A stretch of DNA of 64,000 nt from Amorphus coralli DSM 19760. Lineage in GTDB: Bacteria; Pseudomonadota; Alphaproteobacteria; Rhizobiales; Amorphaceae. This document shows, in pieces, positions 10,259 through 20,196 of the stretch; positions within the stretch are counted from its first letter, which is position 1, and every line of letters starts with the position of its first letter. A program made the position numbers and the translations under genes. Location of the stretch: assembly GCF_000374525.1 (NCBI RefSeq), contig NZ_KB894576.1, forward strand, positions 1 through 64,000. The letters are read 5' to 3'. The notes under the pieces are model-generated. The model saw only the letters and a program-made list of their open reading frames with translations. It had not been told where the DNA came from and did no database searches.

Positions 10259-12520
10259 CTACAGGGGAATATCGTGATCGTCGGCGTAGGCCGAAAGGAA
10301 GGTGCGCATGTTGCCCGGCCAGCGCCCCGGTTCCAGCCGCGGCAAGAGCCGGGCGCGCAGACGGCCCACGTCGAGACTGCGCGCCATCGCCTTGACCGGA
10401 CCGATCGCCGCCGGCGGCATGGACAGCTGCTGGTAACCGAGGCCCAGGAGCGCCAGCGCCTCCAGTGGACGACCGGCCAACTCGCCGCAGACCGTGACGG
10501 GCACATGGGCGCGCTCGCAATCGTCGACGATGCGCTTAAGGGCCCGCAGGAACGAAACGCTCAGCGGGTCGAAGCGGCGCGCCAGCCGCGTGTTGCCGCG
10601 GTCGGCCGCCATCATGAACTGGAACAGGTCATTGGACCCGACCGAGACGAAATCCACGGCCGCCAGGATCTCCTCCAGCTCGAAGAGCAGCGAGGGCACC
10701 TCCAGCATGACGCCGAGCTTCACGCCCTCCGGCGTCTCGTGGCCGTGCCGCTTGAGATGGCGTATCTCCTTGTCGACGAGCGCCCGGGCGGCGGTGAACT
10801 CGGTCACCGAGGACACCAGCGGAAACATCAGGCGCAGCTCACGCCCAGCCGCCGCGTGCAGCAGCGCGCGCACCTGGATGCGCAGGAGGCCGGGTCGGTC
10901 GAGGCCGAGACGGATCGCCCGCCAGCCCATGGCCGGGTTCTCCTCGTCCACCGAGCGCAGGTAGGGCAGCACCTTGTCGCCGCCGATATCGAGCGAGCGG
11001 AAGGTTACGGGCCGGTCGCCCGCCGCCTCGTAGACGCGCCGGTACAGCTCTTCCTGCTCGCGCACCCGCGGCAGGCTGTGCGCCACCATGAACAGCATCT
11101 CGGTGCGGAAAAGACCGATGCCGGCGGCGCCCGATTCCTCCATGTGCGGCAGGTCGACCAGCAGGCCGGCATTGACCTGGAGCGTCAGCTCGCGGCCGTC
11201 GCGGGTCGTGGCCGGCGCGTTGCGCAGCCGCCGGTACTGGGCCTGGCGGCGGGCCCGGAAGCGCACCTTCTCCGCGTAGGCCCGCTCGATCTCGGCCATC
11301 GGCCGGAAATGGACCGCGCCGGCGTCGCCGTCGACGATGACCGGATCCTTCTCCTCCACCACGGAGACGGCGCCGGCCACCTGGCCGACCATCGGGATGC
11401 CGAGCGCGCGGGCGATGATCGTGGCGTGGTTGGTGGGGCTGCCCTCCTCCAGCACGATGCCGCGCAGGCGCTCGCGATCATAGTCGAGCAGCTCCGCAGG
11501 GCCCATGTTGCGGGCGATCAGGATCGCGTCGTCCGGGAAGGCCTCGGTGCCGTGCGGGCGGCCGACGATCTCGCGCATCAAACGGTTGGCGAGGTCGTCG
11601 AGATCGTGCAGCCGGTCGCGCAGGTAGGGATCGACGGAGCGCAGCATCCGCGCGCGCGTGTCGGACTGCACCCGCTCCACCGCCGCCTCGGCGGTGAGGC
11701 CGTTGCGGATCGCCTCTTCCATCTTGCGCGCCCAGCCGCGGTCCTGGGCCACCATCAGGTAGGCCTCCAGCACCTCGCGGTGCTCGCCGTGATGAGCGAT
11801 CTCGCGGCGCGACATCATCTGGTCGAGGGAAAGCCGCACCTTCTCCAGGGCGCTGTCGAGACGGCCCAGCTCGCGGTCGACGTCCTCGGCGATGAGGTTT
11901 GTGACGACGACGCGGGGCTCGTGCAGCACGGCGTGGCCGAGGCCGATGCCTTCCGACAGGGCGGCGCCCTCCAGATGGATCGGACGCCGCAGGTCCAGCG
12001 CCGGCCCCTGCTTGGCCAGCGCCTCGATTTCGCCGGCCGCGATCATCTCCGCGATCACCATCGCGGTGGTCTGCAGGGCCTCCACCTCCTCGTCGTAGTA
12101 GCTGCGGTGCGCCCGGTTCTGGACCACGAGCACGCCGAGCGTGCGCCCCGATCGCAGGATCGGCACGCCGAGGAAGGCGTTGTAGATCTCCTCGCCCGTC
12201 TCCGGCTTGTAGGCGAAGGCGGGATGGTTCTGCGCGTTGGGCAGGTTGAGGGCGCGCGCTTCCGCCGCGATCAGGCCCACGAGGCCTTCGCCGATCCTCA
12301 GGCTGGTCTGGTGGACCGCATCACGATTGAGGCCCTCCGTCGCGTACAACTCCAGCACGCCATCGGCCCGGAGCACATACACGGAACACACCTCCGCCAC
12401 CATGTTGGCGGCGATGAGCACCACAATCTTGTCGAGCCGTTCCTGCGCATCGATCGGCTCCGCCATAACCTCGCGGAGCCGTCTGAGAAGGAGGCGCGGA
12501 CCGGCGAGAGAGCCTCGCAT
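10259..12520 (-). CDS. ptsP: Phosphoenolpyruvate-protein phosphotransferase PtsP (EI-Ntr)
   Basis: This 753-residue first enzyme of the nitrogen PTS takes phosphate from PEP and passes it to NPr and EIIA-Ntr, a regulatory rather than sugar-transport chain. An N-terminal GAF domain (about 25-165) marks the Ntr form and is expected to sense nitrogen status (glutamine/2-oxoglutarate in relatives). The PEP-utiliser N-domain follows (about 185-310). The phosphorylated histidine is H365 in TNHATIIA. The TIM-barrel PEP-binding domain ends with the catalytic C678 in VCGELAG. The ATG at 12520 has a strong GGGAGG site six bases upstream. It lies between lysC and prfA, the usual place in Hyphomicrobiales. 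Confidence 0.96.
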   Translation of the reverse strand: MRGSLAGPRLLLRRLREVMAEPIDAQERLDKIVVLIAANMVAEVCSVYVLRADGVLELYATEGLNRDAVHQTSLRIGEGLVGLIAAEARALNLPNAQNHPAFAYKPETGEEIYNAFLGVPILRSGRTLGVLVVQNRAHRSYYDEEVEALQTTAMVIAEMIAAGEIEALAKQGPALDLRRPIHLEGAALSEGIGLGHAVLHEPRVVVTNLIAEDVDRELGRLDSALEKVRLSLDQMMSRREIAHHGEHREVLEAYLMVAQDRGWARKMEEAIRNGLTAEAAVERVQSDTRARMLRSVDPYLRDRLHDLDDLANRLMREIVGRPHGTEAFPDDAILIARNMGPAELLDYDRERLRGIVLEEGSPTNHATIIARALGIPMVGQVAGAVSVVEEKDPVIVDGDAGAVHFRPMAEIERAYAEKVRFRARRQAQYRRLRNAPATTRDGRELTLQVNAGLLVDLPHMEESGAAGIGLFRTEMLFMVAHSLPRVREQEELYRRVYEAAGDRPVTFRSLDIGGDKVLPYLRSVDEENPAMGWRAIRLGLDRPGLLRIQVRALLHAAAGRELRLMFPLVSSVTEFTAARALVDKEIRHLKRHGHETPEGVKLGVMLEVPSLLFELEEILAAVDFVSVGSNDLFQFMMAADRGNTRLARRFDPLSVSFLRALKRIVDDCERAHVPVTVCGELAGRPLEALALLGLGYQQLSMPPAAIGPVKAMARSLDVGRLRARLLPRLEPGRWPGNMRTFLSAYADDHDIPL

Positions 12521-12595
12521 CGTGCCTCCCCGGAACCTCGTACGCGGACTGGCGACATGCCAAAACGGCCGGCCGCCAGAAGGGGCCAGCCGGTG

Positions 12596-13855
12596 TCAGG
12601 CAGTCGTCGTCTTGTCGAGCCCATATACCGAATGCAGCGCGCGGACCGCAAGCTCGGCGTAGGCGGCATCGATCAGCACCGAGATCTTGATCTCCGAGGT
12701 GGTGATCGCGCGGATGTTGATGCCCTTCTCCGCCAGCGCCCGGAACGCGTCGGCCGCGACGCCGGCGTGGCTGCGCATGCCGACGCCGATGACGGATACC
12801 TTCACCACGTCGGACGCGCCCTCGACACCGGAATAGCCGATCTCGTCGCGGGCCTTCTCAAGAACCGCCATCGCCCGGTCATAGTCGCTCTGCGGGACCG
12901 TGAAGGTGATGTCGGTGCTCGACCCGTCCGGCGAGACGTTCTGAACGATCATGTCGACGTTGATGTGCGCGGCCGACATCGGCCCGAACACGGAGGCCGC
13001 CACGCCCGGCCGGTCGGCGACGCTGCGGATCGAGATCTGCGCCTCGTCCTTGGAGTAGGCGATGCCGGTAACGATCTGCTGTTCCACGATCTCGTCCTCG
13101 TCGCAAATCAGGGTGCCCACGGGCTGGTTGCCGTTCGCCCGGATCGCTTCCGGGTCGTCGAAGCTCGACCGCACGAACGTCCTGACGCCGTGGATCATGG
13201 CGAGCTCGACGGAGCGTACCTGAAGAACCTTGGCCCCGAGCGAGGCCATTTCGAGCATCTCCTCGTAGGAGACGCGCGGCAGACGCCGGGCGGTCGACAC
13301 GATCCTGGGGTCGGTGGTGTAGACGCCGTCGACATCGGTGTAGATGTCGCAGCGATCGGCATGGATGGCCGCCGCGATCGCCACCGCGCTGGTGTCCGAG
13401 CCGCCGCGCCCCAAGGTGGAGATCCGCCCGTCCGGGGCGATGCCCTGGAAGCCGGAGATCACCGCCACCTGGCCGCCCTCGATGCGCTCGATGACGCGGC
13501 TGCCGTCGATGGCGTCGATGCGGGCGGCTCCGTGGGACCCGTCCGTGCGGATCGGCACCTGCCAGCCCTGCCAGGACCGGGCATCCACGCCCATCGACTG
13601 CAGCGTCAGCGCCAGCAGGCCCGTGGTGACCTGCTCGCCCGTCGCCACCACGGTGTCGTACTCGCGCGCGTCGTGCAGCGGCGAGATCGACCGGCAGTAG
13701 TCCACCAGCTTGTTGGTCTCGCCCGCCATCGCGGAGACGACCACCGCGACCTTGTGGCCGGCGTCGACTTCGCGTTTGACGTGACATGCCACGTTGCGGA
13801 TGCGATCAAGGTCCCCGACGGATGTTCCGCCGAACTTCATGACCAGTCGGGCCAT
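12596..13855 (-). CDS. lysC: Aspartate kinase
   Basis: A 419-residue aspartokinase catalysing the first step of lysine, threonine and methionine synthesis, the phosphorylation of aspartate. The kinase domain (about 1-235) opens with KFGGTSVGD and contains the FQG-type and RGGSDTSAVA motifs. Two C-terminal ACT domains (about 265-415) would bind lysine and threonine for feedback control. The ATG at 13855 is chosen because the protein then begins MARLVMKFGGTSV; upstream codons lack homology. An internal GTG start for a regulatory beta subunit is possible as in some relatives, but not demonstrated. It diverges from ubiG, with a 170-base shared upstream region. Confidence 0.97.
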   Translation of the reverse strand: MARLVMKFGGTSVGDLDRIRNVACHVKREVDAGHKVAVVVSAMAGETNKLVDYCRSISPLHDAREYDTVVATGEQVTTGLLALTLQSMGVDARSWQGWQVPIRTDGSHGAARIDAIDGSRVIERIEGGQVAVISGFQGIAPDGRISTLGRGGSDTSAVAIAAAIHADRCDIYTDVDGVYTTDPRIVSTARRLPRVSYEEMLEMASLGAKVLQVRSVELAMIHGVRTFVRSSFDDPEAIRANGNQPVGTLICDEDEIVEQQIVTGIAYSKDEAQISIRSVADRPGVAASVFGPMSAAHINVDMIVQNVSPDGSSTDITFTVPQSDYDRAMAVLEKARDEIGYSGVEGASDVVKVSVIGVGMRSHAGVAADAFRALAEKGINIRAITTSEIKISVLIDAAYAELAVRALHSVYGLDKTTTA

Positions 13856-14025
13856 GGTCCAATACCGACTCGTTCGTGAAAAGGGCTGAAGGATTCCCGA
13901 GACCGGGTTTCCCGCGCGAATTGGCGGGCTAGATATCACCGTGCCGCCGTTGCAGCAACTCGCGACGGCCGGGCACGCGCGGGCGGGCCAAATCCGCCCG
14001 GTTACGGACGCAAGGAGCAAGTCGG

Positions 14026-14769
14026 ATGGCGACGGGTACGATCGATCGGGCGGAAGTGGACCGGTTCGCGGCGCTGGCGGCGGAATGGTGGAACCCGCGC
14101 GGCAAGTTCAAGCCCCTGCACAAGTTCAATCCGGTCCGCCTGTCCTACATCAAGGAAGTCGCGGCCCGCCATTTCGGGCGTGACGTGGACGACGCCAGGG
14201 CCCTCGACGGCCTGCGCTTTCTCGACATCGGCTGCGGCGGGGGGCTGCTGTCGGAGCCGATGGCCCGGCTCGGCGCGGACGTGGTCGGCGCCGATGCGGC
14301 GGAGACCAATATCGAGGTCGCGAAGCTGCATGCCGAGCGCGCCGGCGTGCCCGTCGACTACCGCGCCACCACCGCGGAGGATCTGGCCGACGCCGGAGAG
14401 ACCTTCGACGTGGTGCTGGCCATGGAAATCGTCGAGCACGTGGCCGACGTACCGCTTTTCGTGGAGGCCTGCGCGAAGATGGTGCGGCCCGGCGGACTGC
14501 TGCTTCTGGCCACCATCAACCGCACGCCCAAGGCCTATGCGCTGGCCATCTTCGGCGCCGAGGTCGTGCTGCGCTGGCTGCCGCGCGGCACCCACCAGTA
14601 CGAGAAGCTGGTGAAGCCGTCGGAACTGGAAAGCGCGCTGGAGGGCACCGGGCTCTCGGTGCTGGAGACCACCGGCGTTGTCTTCGATCCGCTGCGCGAC
14701 CGTTGGGAGCGCTCCGCCGACATCGACGTCAACTACATGATGCTGACCGCCCGCCCGAGCGCCGCCTGA
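14026..14769 (+). CDS. ubiG: Ubiquinone biosynthesis O-methyltransferase UbiG
   Basis: A 247-residue SAM-dependent methyltransferase that carries out both O-methylation steps of ubiquinone synthesis at the inner face of the membrane. The SAM motif LDIGCGGG is at 66-73, preceded by the family block with [19 protein letters not shown] and followed by the acidic MEIVEHV motif. Length matches E. coli UbiG. Its presence shows ubiquinone-based respiration, consistent with the quinone-linked cyclase elsewhere in the window. It diverges from lysC and converges with the FUSC gene, 16 bases from stop to stop. Confidence 0.96.
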   Translation: MATGTIDRAEVDRFAALAAEWWNPRGKFKPLHKFNPVRLSYIKEVAARHFGRDVDDARALDGLRFLDIGCGGGLLSEPMARLGADVVGADAAETNIEVAKLHAERAGVPVDYRATTAEDLADAGETFDVVLAMEIVEHVADVPLFVEACAKMVRPGGLLLLATINRTPKAYALAIFGAEVVLRWLPRGTHQYEKLVKPSELESALEGTGLSVLETTGVVFDPLRDRWERSADIDVNYMMLTARPSAA

Positions 14770-14785
14770 GCGACCGGGCCGTGGA

Positions 14786-16963
14786 TCAGACCTTCTCCCA
14801 GGCGGTCTTGAACTCCGCCAGCGTCTGCCCGAGCCGGCGACCGTAGTAGAAGCGCTCCACCAGCGCGAACGCCTCGGCAGCCGGGATCGAGCCGTCGAGC
14901 GGGGCCACCTGCCCGAACCGGTCGAGCAGGTCCTCCAGGTCCGGCGCGGCCAGCTTCGGGGCGATGGCGGCCTCGAACCCGGCCTCGACCGCCCGGTCCA
15001 GATCCGACATGACCGCTCCGGCGGCCGCGCTCGTCTCCACCGACGCGGCCACGGCCGAGGCCCGCTCGAACAGGCCGAGATAGCTGACCAGCGCCTCGAC
15101 GAGCACCATGGCCTCGTTCAGGGCTTCGCCGCCGGACCGTCCCAGCCAGCGCTCGGCCCTCAGCGACGGCAGCTCGGCGCGGATCGTCGCCACGTCCGCC
15201 TCCAGTGGTGCTGTGTGATCGACGCCCACGACCGGCTGTTCCGCGGCCATGCGGAAGACGACCCGGCAGCGCGAGAGAAACGCCGTCACCTCGCCGACAA
15301 CCCGATCGCCGGAAAAGGAAGGCGCCACCGTCCATGCCACCGCCAGCGCCACCCCGGCGCCGATAAAGGTCTCGTAAGCGCGCGCCAGCATCACCGCCGG
15401 CCCGGCCCCCTCGATCAGGTGAAGGCCGGTGACCACGGCAAAGCCGATCATCGCCGCCGCCACCTCGTAGCGCAGGTCGATGACCATCACCGCCACCATC
15501 ATCGCCAGGAAGATCAGCGCGATCTCCACGCCCGGAACCGGGGCGATCAGCGGCGACAGCGCGATGGCCAGGATGACGCCGCCCATGGTGCCGAGGGCGC
15601 GACGGATGGTGCGCGACACCGTTTCCCCCACGGTGCCGGTCAGAACCAGCGCCACGGTGAGCGTCGCCCAGTAGGCATGCTCGAAGTGGAAGGCGTAGTT
15701 GAGCCCGGTGGTGATTGAGGCCGCGACCAGGCCCTGAATGGCGAGCCTGCGGCCGAGGCCCCCCAGGTCTGGTCCAGGCACCGGCTGAGCGGCGTCGGAG
15801 GACACCGGCTCGATGCGGACGCTGACCATCTCGATGGAGGCGGCGATGCGCTCGACGCCGGTCAGGAGCCGCATCAGACCTAGCTTGGCCTTCGGGTCGA
15901 GATCCCGCGCGGCGATCAGGCCTGACTGGGCACGCTTCAGCTCCGGAACGAAGTCGGGGTCGGCGACCACCTCGCCGCCGGCGGCTCGGGCCACCTGTCG
16001 CGACAGCGAAACCAGCGAGCCGCGGATCCGGCCGGTCACGATGTCGGCGGACAGGGCCTCGCGGTCGATGGCGGCGAGCGCATCGTCCATCGCCTCGCCG
16101 GCCAGAAGCAGACGATAGGCCGTTGCCGCCCCCCGGGCGAAGCGGTCCGCCCGCGAGGGGTCCTCCGCGCTGGCGGCATCGAGCGCCTTGGTGACCGTCG
16201 TCCAGCGCCGCCGCAGGAGCGCGAGGCGGGACGCCGGCCGCTCGCCCCGACCGAGCGCCGCGGCCATTGCCGCGATCTCGCCGGAGACCGTGTCCAGGAA
16301 CGCGACCCTTTGAGCCTCGAACACCCGGACCGCGGACGGACGCCAGGCCAGAAGCCGCACCGCGATGCCCGCGAGGCTGCCGACAAGCACCGCAACCGGG
16401 AACCAGACGCCGAGCCCCGGGCCGGGATCGATCAGCACCGCAAAAAGGGTCAGCACCGTCACCCCGATACCGATCTGCTTTCCCGCCTGGCCGTAGCGGC
16501 GGATGTAGAGACCCCCGGCAATGACCAGGATCCATGCGATGTGCATGGGCAGCGCGCCATAGCCCCACCGGGCCGGCGCGGCGAGCCCGACGATGGCGAA
16601 CCAGGCCACCGAGACCGCGGTGATCTGGAGCGCGCCCCACAGCTCCACGCGGCGCGACGAGGGCTGGATCAGGAGCACGACCTGGGAGGCCGCGGCGGTG
16701 ACGATGGCGGTGATGGCGAAGACCCGGCCGGAATGCGTGAACATCCCCGCATAGGCCGGTGCGTGCATGCGCAGCCAGTCGCCCCAGAGTGCCTCGACGG
16801 CATCCATGCCGCGCGTCGCAAGCAGATGGCCCAGGGCGATGCCGACGACGATGGAGAGAGCGAGCTGAAGGCCGCGAGCCAGGCGCATGGCGCCGGGATC
16901 GAAGGCGGAGTAGCGCTCGCCAAGCCGCGCCACGACCCCCGCGTCCGCACGATCGGTCTGCAC
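14786..16963 (-). CDS. FUSC-family inner membrane protein
   Basis: A 725-residue protein resembling aromatic-acid exporters (AaeB) and YccS/FusC proteins. Two clusters of membrane segments (about residues 20-170 and 375-505) are separated by a long helical cytoplasmic region, with another soluble region at the C-terminus; this duplicated layout is typical. The conserved block HAYWATLTVALVLTGTVGET opens the second cluster. The start is read as GTG at 16963, behind an AAGGGG site and 29 bases after the upstream aminotransferase gene. The frame is open 152 codons further, but that part lies antisense-like within the aminotransferase gene. Substrate is unknown; it is probably co-transcribed with the aminotransferase. 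Confidence 0.85.
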   Translation of the reverse strand: MQTDRADAGVVARLGERYSAFDPGAMRLARGLQLALSIVVGIALGHLLATRGMDAVEALWGDWLRMHAPAYAGMFTHSGRVFAITAIVTAAASQVVLLIQPSSRRVELWGALQITAVSVAWFAIVGLAAPARWGYGALPMHIAWILVIAGGLYIRRYGQAGKQIGIGVTVLTLFAVLIDPGPGLGVWFPVAVLVGSLAGIAVRLLAWRPSAVRVFEAQRVAFLDTVSGEIAAMAAALGRGERPASRLALLRRRWTTVTKALDAASAEDPSRADRFARGAATAYRLLLAGEAMDDALAAIDREALSADIVTGRIRGSLVSLSRQVARAAGGEVVADPDFVPELKRAQSGLIAARDLDPKAKLGLMRLLTGVERIAASIEMVSVRIEPVSSDAAQPVPGPDLGGLGRRLAIQGLVAASITTGLNYAFHFEHAYWATLTVALVLTGTVGETVSRTIRRALGTMGGVILAIALSPLIAPVPGVEIALIFLAMMVAVMVIDLRYEVAAAMIGFAVVTGLHLIEGAGPAVMLARAYETFIGAGVALAVAWTVAPSFSGDRVVGEVTAFLSRCRVVFRMAAEQPVVGVDHTAPLEADVATIRAELPSLRAERWLGRSGGEALNEAMVLVEALVSYLGLFERASAVAASVETSAAAGAVMSDLDRAVEAGFEAAIAPKLAAPDLEDLLDRFGQVAPLDGSIPAAEAFALVERFYYGRRLGQTLAEFKTAWEKV

Positions 16964-16992
16964 GCTCGCTGCCCCTTGCTCGCCCGCCCCGA

Positions 16993-18171
16993 TCAGGGCG
17001 TCTCGGTTTCCAGGAACCGGCCGATGCGCGCCAGCGCTTCCTCGATCTCCGCCTCCGAGGCGGCGTAGGAAACCCGCACATAGCCCTCGCCGAGGATGCC
17101 GAAGTCCGGGCCGCCGATCAGCGCCACCCCGGCACCTTCCAGGAGGCGGCTGGCCAGGTCCTTCGCCTTGAAGCCTGTCCCGGAGATGTTGGGAAATGCG
17201 TAGAAGGCGCCGTTCGGCGTGCGGCAGGTCACGCCCGGCAGCCGGTTGAGCCCGTCCACCACCAGCGACCGGCGCCGGTCGAAGGCCGCCACCATGTCGT
17301 CGACTGCGTCCTGCGGGCCGGTCAGCGCGGCAAGCCCGGCATGTTGGGCGGAGGCGTTCACACAGGACCAGGCGTTGACGGCGAGCTTGCGCGCCGCCTC
17401 GAACAGACCGTCCGGCCAAACGGCATAGCCGAGGCGCCAGCCCGTCATCGCGTAGGTCTTCGACCAGCCATCGAGCAGGATCAGCCGGTCGGCGATTTCC
17501 GGGTAGGTGAGCAGCGAGACGTGCTCCGCATCGCCATAGAGGATCCGGCCGTAGATCTCGTCGGACAGGATCGCGGCCTTCGGGTACGCGGCGAGCCCGG
17601 CGACCAGCGCGTCGATTTCAGCCTTCGGCGTGACACCGCCGGTGGGATTGGCCGGCGAGTTGAGGATCACCAGCCGGGTTCGATCGCTCATCAGCGACAG
17701 GGTTTCCTCCGCAGAGAAGGCGAAATCGTTCTCCTCGCGGATCGGGATCGGCACCGGGCGGGCGCCGGTGAACTCGATCATCGAGCGATAGATGGGAAAG
17801 CCCGGATCGGGATAGAGGATATCCACCCCCGGTTCGCCCATCATCAGGATGGCCATGAACATGGTGACCTTGCCGCCGGGCACGACGACGATCCGGTCCG
17901 CCCGCGGCTCGACGCTGGTGCGCGCCAGCAGGTCGGCGGCGATGGCCTCGCGCAACGGCAGGATGCCGGTGGCGGGCGTATAGCCGTGGTGGCCGTCGCG
18001 CAGCGCCTTCACTGCCGCCTCGACGATGTGATCGGGGGTTTTGAAATCCGGCTGGCCGATGCCGAGATTGATGATCGACTTGCCCTGGGCGGCCAGCTCG
18101 GTGGCCCGGGCGAGAACCGCGAAGGCGTTCTCCTCCCCGATCCGGTCGAAGGCGGCAATCGGCGTCGGCAT
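16993..18171 (-). CDS. Class I/II pyridoxal-phosphate aminotransferase
   Basis: This 392-residue fold-type I aminotransferase is of the aspartate/aromatic group. The PLP-binding lysine is K238 in GWSKTYAMTGWRLGY. The substrate-binding block NSPANPTGG is at 171-179, and the GYTPATG segment near 63 is also typical. The ATG at 18171 is preceded by GGAGGGAACG at good spacing. It is first in a leftward pair with the FUSC gene and diverges from a PEP-mutase-like gene. The amino donor and acceptor cannot be assigned from sequence. Confidence 0.92.
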   Translation of the reverse strand: MPTPIAAFDRIGEENAFAVLARATELAAQGKSIINLGIGQPDFKTPDHIVEAAVKALRDGHHGYTPATGILPLREAIAADLLARTSVEPRADRIVVVPGGKVTMFMAILMMGEPGVDILYPDPGFPIYRSMIEFTGARPVPIPIREENDFAFSAEETLSLMSDRTRLVILNSPANPTGGVTPKAEIDALVAGLAAYPKAAILSDEIYGRILYGDAEHVSLLTYPEIADRLILLDGWSKTYAMTGWRLGYAVWPDGLFEAARKLAVNAWSCVNASAQHAGLAALTGPQDAVDDMVAAFDRRRSLVVDGLNRLPGVTCRTPNGAFYAFPNISGTGFKAKDLASRLLEGAGVALIGGPDFGILGEGYVRVSYAASEAEIEEALARIGRFLETETP

Positions 18172-18315
18172 GGGCGTTCCCTCCTCGAACGTTTCGGTCG
18201 CTGCCGACAGGTGCAGGGCCGAACGCTCTTGCGGCATCCGGTCCGTGCAGGCAGCGTCGTCGCGCGCCTCCCTAACAGGAGGCACCGGCACGTGCATAGC
18301 GGAGGGGTACAAGCA

Positions 18316-19176
18316 ATGGAAACCGGGAATGAGGCGGGTCAGCGCTTTCGCGACCTGCATGCGGCCGACGGGCTGTTCGTGATGATGAACGCCTGGGACC
18401 GGGGCTCGCTGAAGATGGTCGAGGCGATCGGCTTCCCCGCCCTCGCGACCACCAGCGCCGGATATGCCTATGCGCTGGGCCGTCCCGACGCGACGGGCTC
18501 GCTGTCGCGCGACGAGGTTCTGGCGCACATAGCGGACATGGCGGCGGCGACGACGTTGCCTGTCTCAGCCGACACGGAGGCCGGCTACGGCGCAACCCCC
18601 GACGAGGTGGCGGAGACCATGCGGCTGGTGGTGCAAACCGGCGCTGCGGGCTGCTCCATCGAGGATGCCACCTACGATCCGGCCGCCCCCCTCTACCCGG
18701 TGGAAGAAGCGGCGGCGCGCGTGGCGGCGGCCCGTGCCGCCATCGATGCCACCGGACACCCCTTCGTGCTCACCGCCCGCGCGGAGTGTTTCCTGACCGG
18801 GTCGGACGAACCGCTCGCGGAATCCATCCGCCGGCTGCAGGCCTACCAGGAAGCGGGCGCCGACTGCCTCTACGCGCCTGGGTTGACGACCCGCGAGGAG
18901 ATCGCGGCCGTGATTTCCTCGGTCGACCGCCCGGTGAACGTGCTCGCCGGGCTCGGACCCGACCCGCTTGCCATCGCGGATCTCGCGGCCCTTGGCGTGC
19001 GCCGGGTCAGCCTCGGCTCAAACATCGCCCAGTTTGCCTATGCCATGGCGATCGATGCCGCCCGCGAGATCTTCGAGGACGGCACCTTCACCTATGCGCG
19101 GAAGACGGCGGGCCTCGGCCGGATCAACGCCTTCTTCGAAACCGGCGCGCTGCCGCCACGACCACAGACGGGCTAG
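18316..19176 (+). CDS. Isocitrate lyase/PEP mutase-family enzyme
   Basis: A 286-residue TIM-barrel enzyme of the superfamily that makes or breaks C-C or P-C bonds beside a carboxylate (2-methylisocitrate lyase, oxaloacetate hydrolase, PEP mutase). Metal-site acids appear in the blocks SADTEAGYG and SIEDATYDP, and the RAE block follows. The KKCGH catalytic motif of true isocitrate and methylisocitrate lyases is not visible at the expected place, which argues for a carboxyphosphonoenolpyruvate-mutase-like or C-C hydrolase subgroup. The ATG at 18316 has a strong GGAGGGG site. No prp or phosphonate genes adjoin it. The exact reaction is unknown. Confidence 0.85.
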   Translation: METGNEAGQRFRDLHAADGLFVMMNAWDRGSLKMVEAIGFPALATTSAGYAYALGRPDATGSLSRDEVLAHIADMAAATTLPVSADTEAGYGATPDEVAETMRLVVQTGAAGCSIEDATYDPAAPLYPVEEAAARVAAARAAIDATGHPFVLTARAECFLTGSDEPLAESIRRLQAYQEAGADCLYAPGLTTREEIAAVISSVDRPVNVLAGLGPDPLAIADLAALGVRRVSLGSNIAQFAYAMAIDAAREIFEDGTFTYARKTAGLGRINAFFETGALPPRPQTG

Positions 19177-19183
19177 CCGGCGC

Positions 19184-20140
19184 TCAGCCCATCTCGGAGA
19201 CCGGCGACACCGGCTTGCCGGTCTCGAACCAGGCCTCGAGATTGTCGAGCATGGCCTGGCCCATGGCGGTGCGGGTCGGGACCGAGCCGGAGGCGAGATG
19301 CGGCAGGAGCACTGCGTTCTCCAGCCCGACCAGTCCCGGATGGACGCGCGGCTCGTCCTCGTAGACGTCCAGGCCGGCGCCGGCGATGGTGCCGGCCTCC
19401 AGCGCGGCGACCAGCGCCGCCTCATCCACCGCGGTGCCCCGGCCGATATTGACCAGGTAGCCGGAGCGTCCCAGCTTTTCCAGAATGCGGGCGTCGATCA
19501 TGTGATGGGTGTCGGCGCCGCCGGGTGTGGCGACCAGCAGGATGTCGCAGGCCTCCGCCAGCGCCTCGGGGCTGTCGTGGTAGGCGTAGGCGACCCCGTC
19601 CTGCCGGCGGCGGCCGTGATAGGCGATCTTTAGCCCGAACGCCTCCGCCCGCTTCGCAACGGCGTGGCCGATGCGGCCGAGGCCGAGAATGCCCAGCGTC
19701 GCACCGACCAGGCTGCCGGGGCTCAGCTTCATCGGGCCTTCGGCCTCCCAGCGGCCGGCCCGCAGGTATGCATCGGCGGCGGCGAGCTTGCGCACGGTCA
19801 TGACGATCAGTGCCATGGCGACGTCCGCCACTTCCGCCGTCAGCGCATCGGGCGCGTTTGTGACCATCACCGAGCGCGCCTTCGCCTCTGACATGTCGAC
19901 CCATTCGTAGCCGGCGCCGGCGACCGCAACGATCTCCAGATTGGGCAGCCGCCGCATGAGCGCCGCGTCCACCTTGCCGGTGGGGAACATGCCAATCGCC
20001 CGCACCCGCTCGGCGGCGTCCGCAATCACCGCTTCCGGATCCGCGGCCCCGGGCAGCCAGTGGGTTTCGAAGCGTGCGTTCAGCTTCTCGACGATGGCCG
20101 GGAGCATCGGGGTCAGCATCAGGACGGTTGGTTTGGCCAA
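19184..20140 (-). CDS. D-isomer-specific 2-hydroxyacid dehydrogenase
   Basis: This 318-residue NAD(P)-dependent reductase/dehydrogenase is of the glyoxylate/hydroxypyruvate reductase group. The Rossmann motif GILGLGRIG is near residue 150. The catalytic arginine is in VNIGRGTAVDE, the glutamate in DVYEDEP and the histidine in LLPHLASGS. The start is read as TTG at 20140 because GGAGG stands six bases upstream and the protein then begins LAKPTVLMLTP; the next ATG (20119) lacks a ribosome site. The stop lies 7 bases from the convergent PEP-mutase-like gene. Substrate is unassigned. Confidence 0.9.
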   Translation of the reverse strand: MAKPTVLMLTPMLPAIVEKLNARFETHWLPGAADPEAVIADAAERVRAIGMFPTGKVDAALMRRLPNLEIVAVAGAGYEWVDMSEAKARSVMVTNAPDALTAEVADVAMALIVMTVRKLAAADAYLRAGRWEAEGPMKLSPGSLVGATLGILGLGRIGHAVAKRAEAFGLKIAYHGRRRQDGVAYAYHDSPEALAEACDILLVATPGGADTHHMIDARILEKLGRSGYLVNIGRGTAVDEAALVAALEAGTIAGAGLDVYEDEPRVHPGLVGLENAVLLPHLASGSVPTRTAMGQAMLDNLEAWFETGKPVSPVSEMG

Positions 20141-20196
20141 GGGTGCCTCCAGGGGGCGCGGTCGGTCGGAAGGAGCGGTATGCCCGACTGCGCTTA

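Noticed and set aside
10274-13879. A 1201-codon open frame antisense to ptsP and lysC
   Set aside because: It mirrors two certain genes, has no ribosome site, and its Arg/His/Gln-rich translation is the usual third-position GC artefact.
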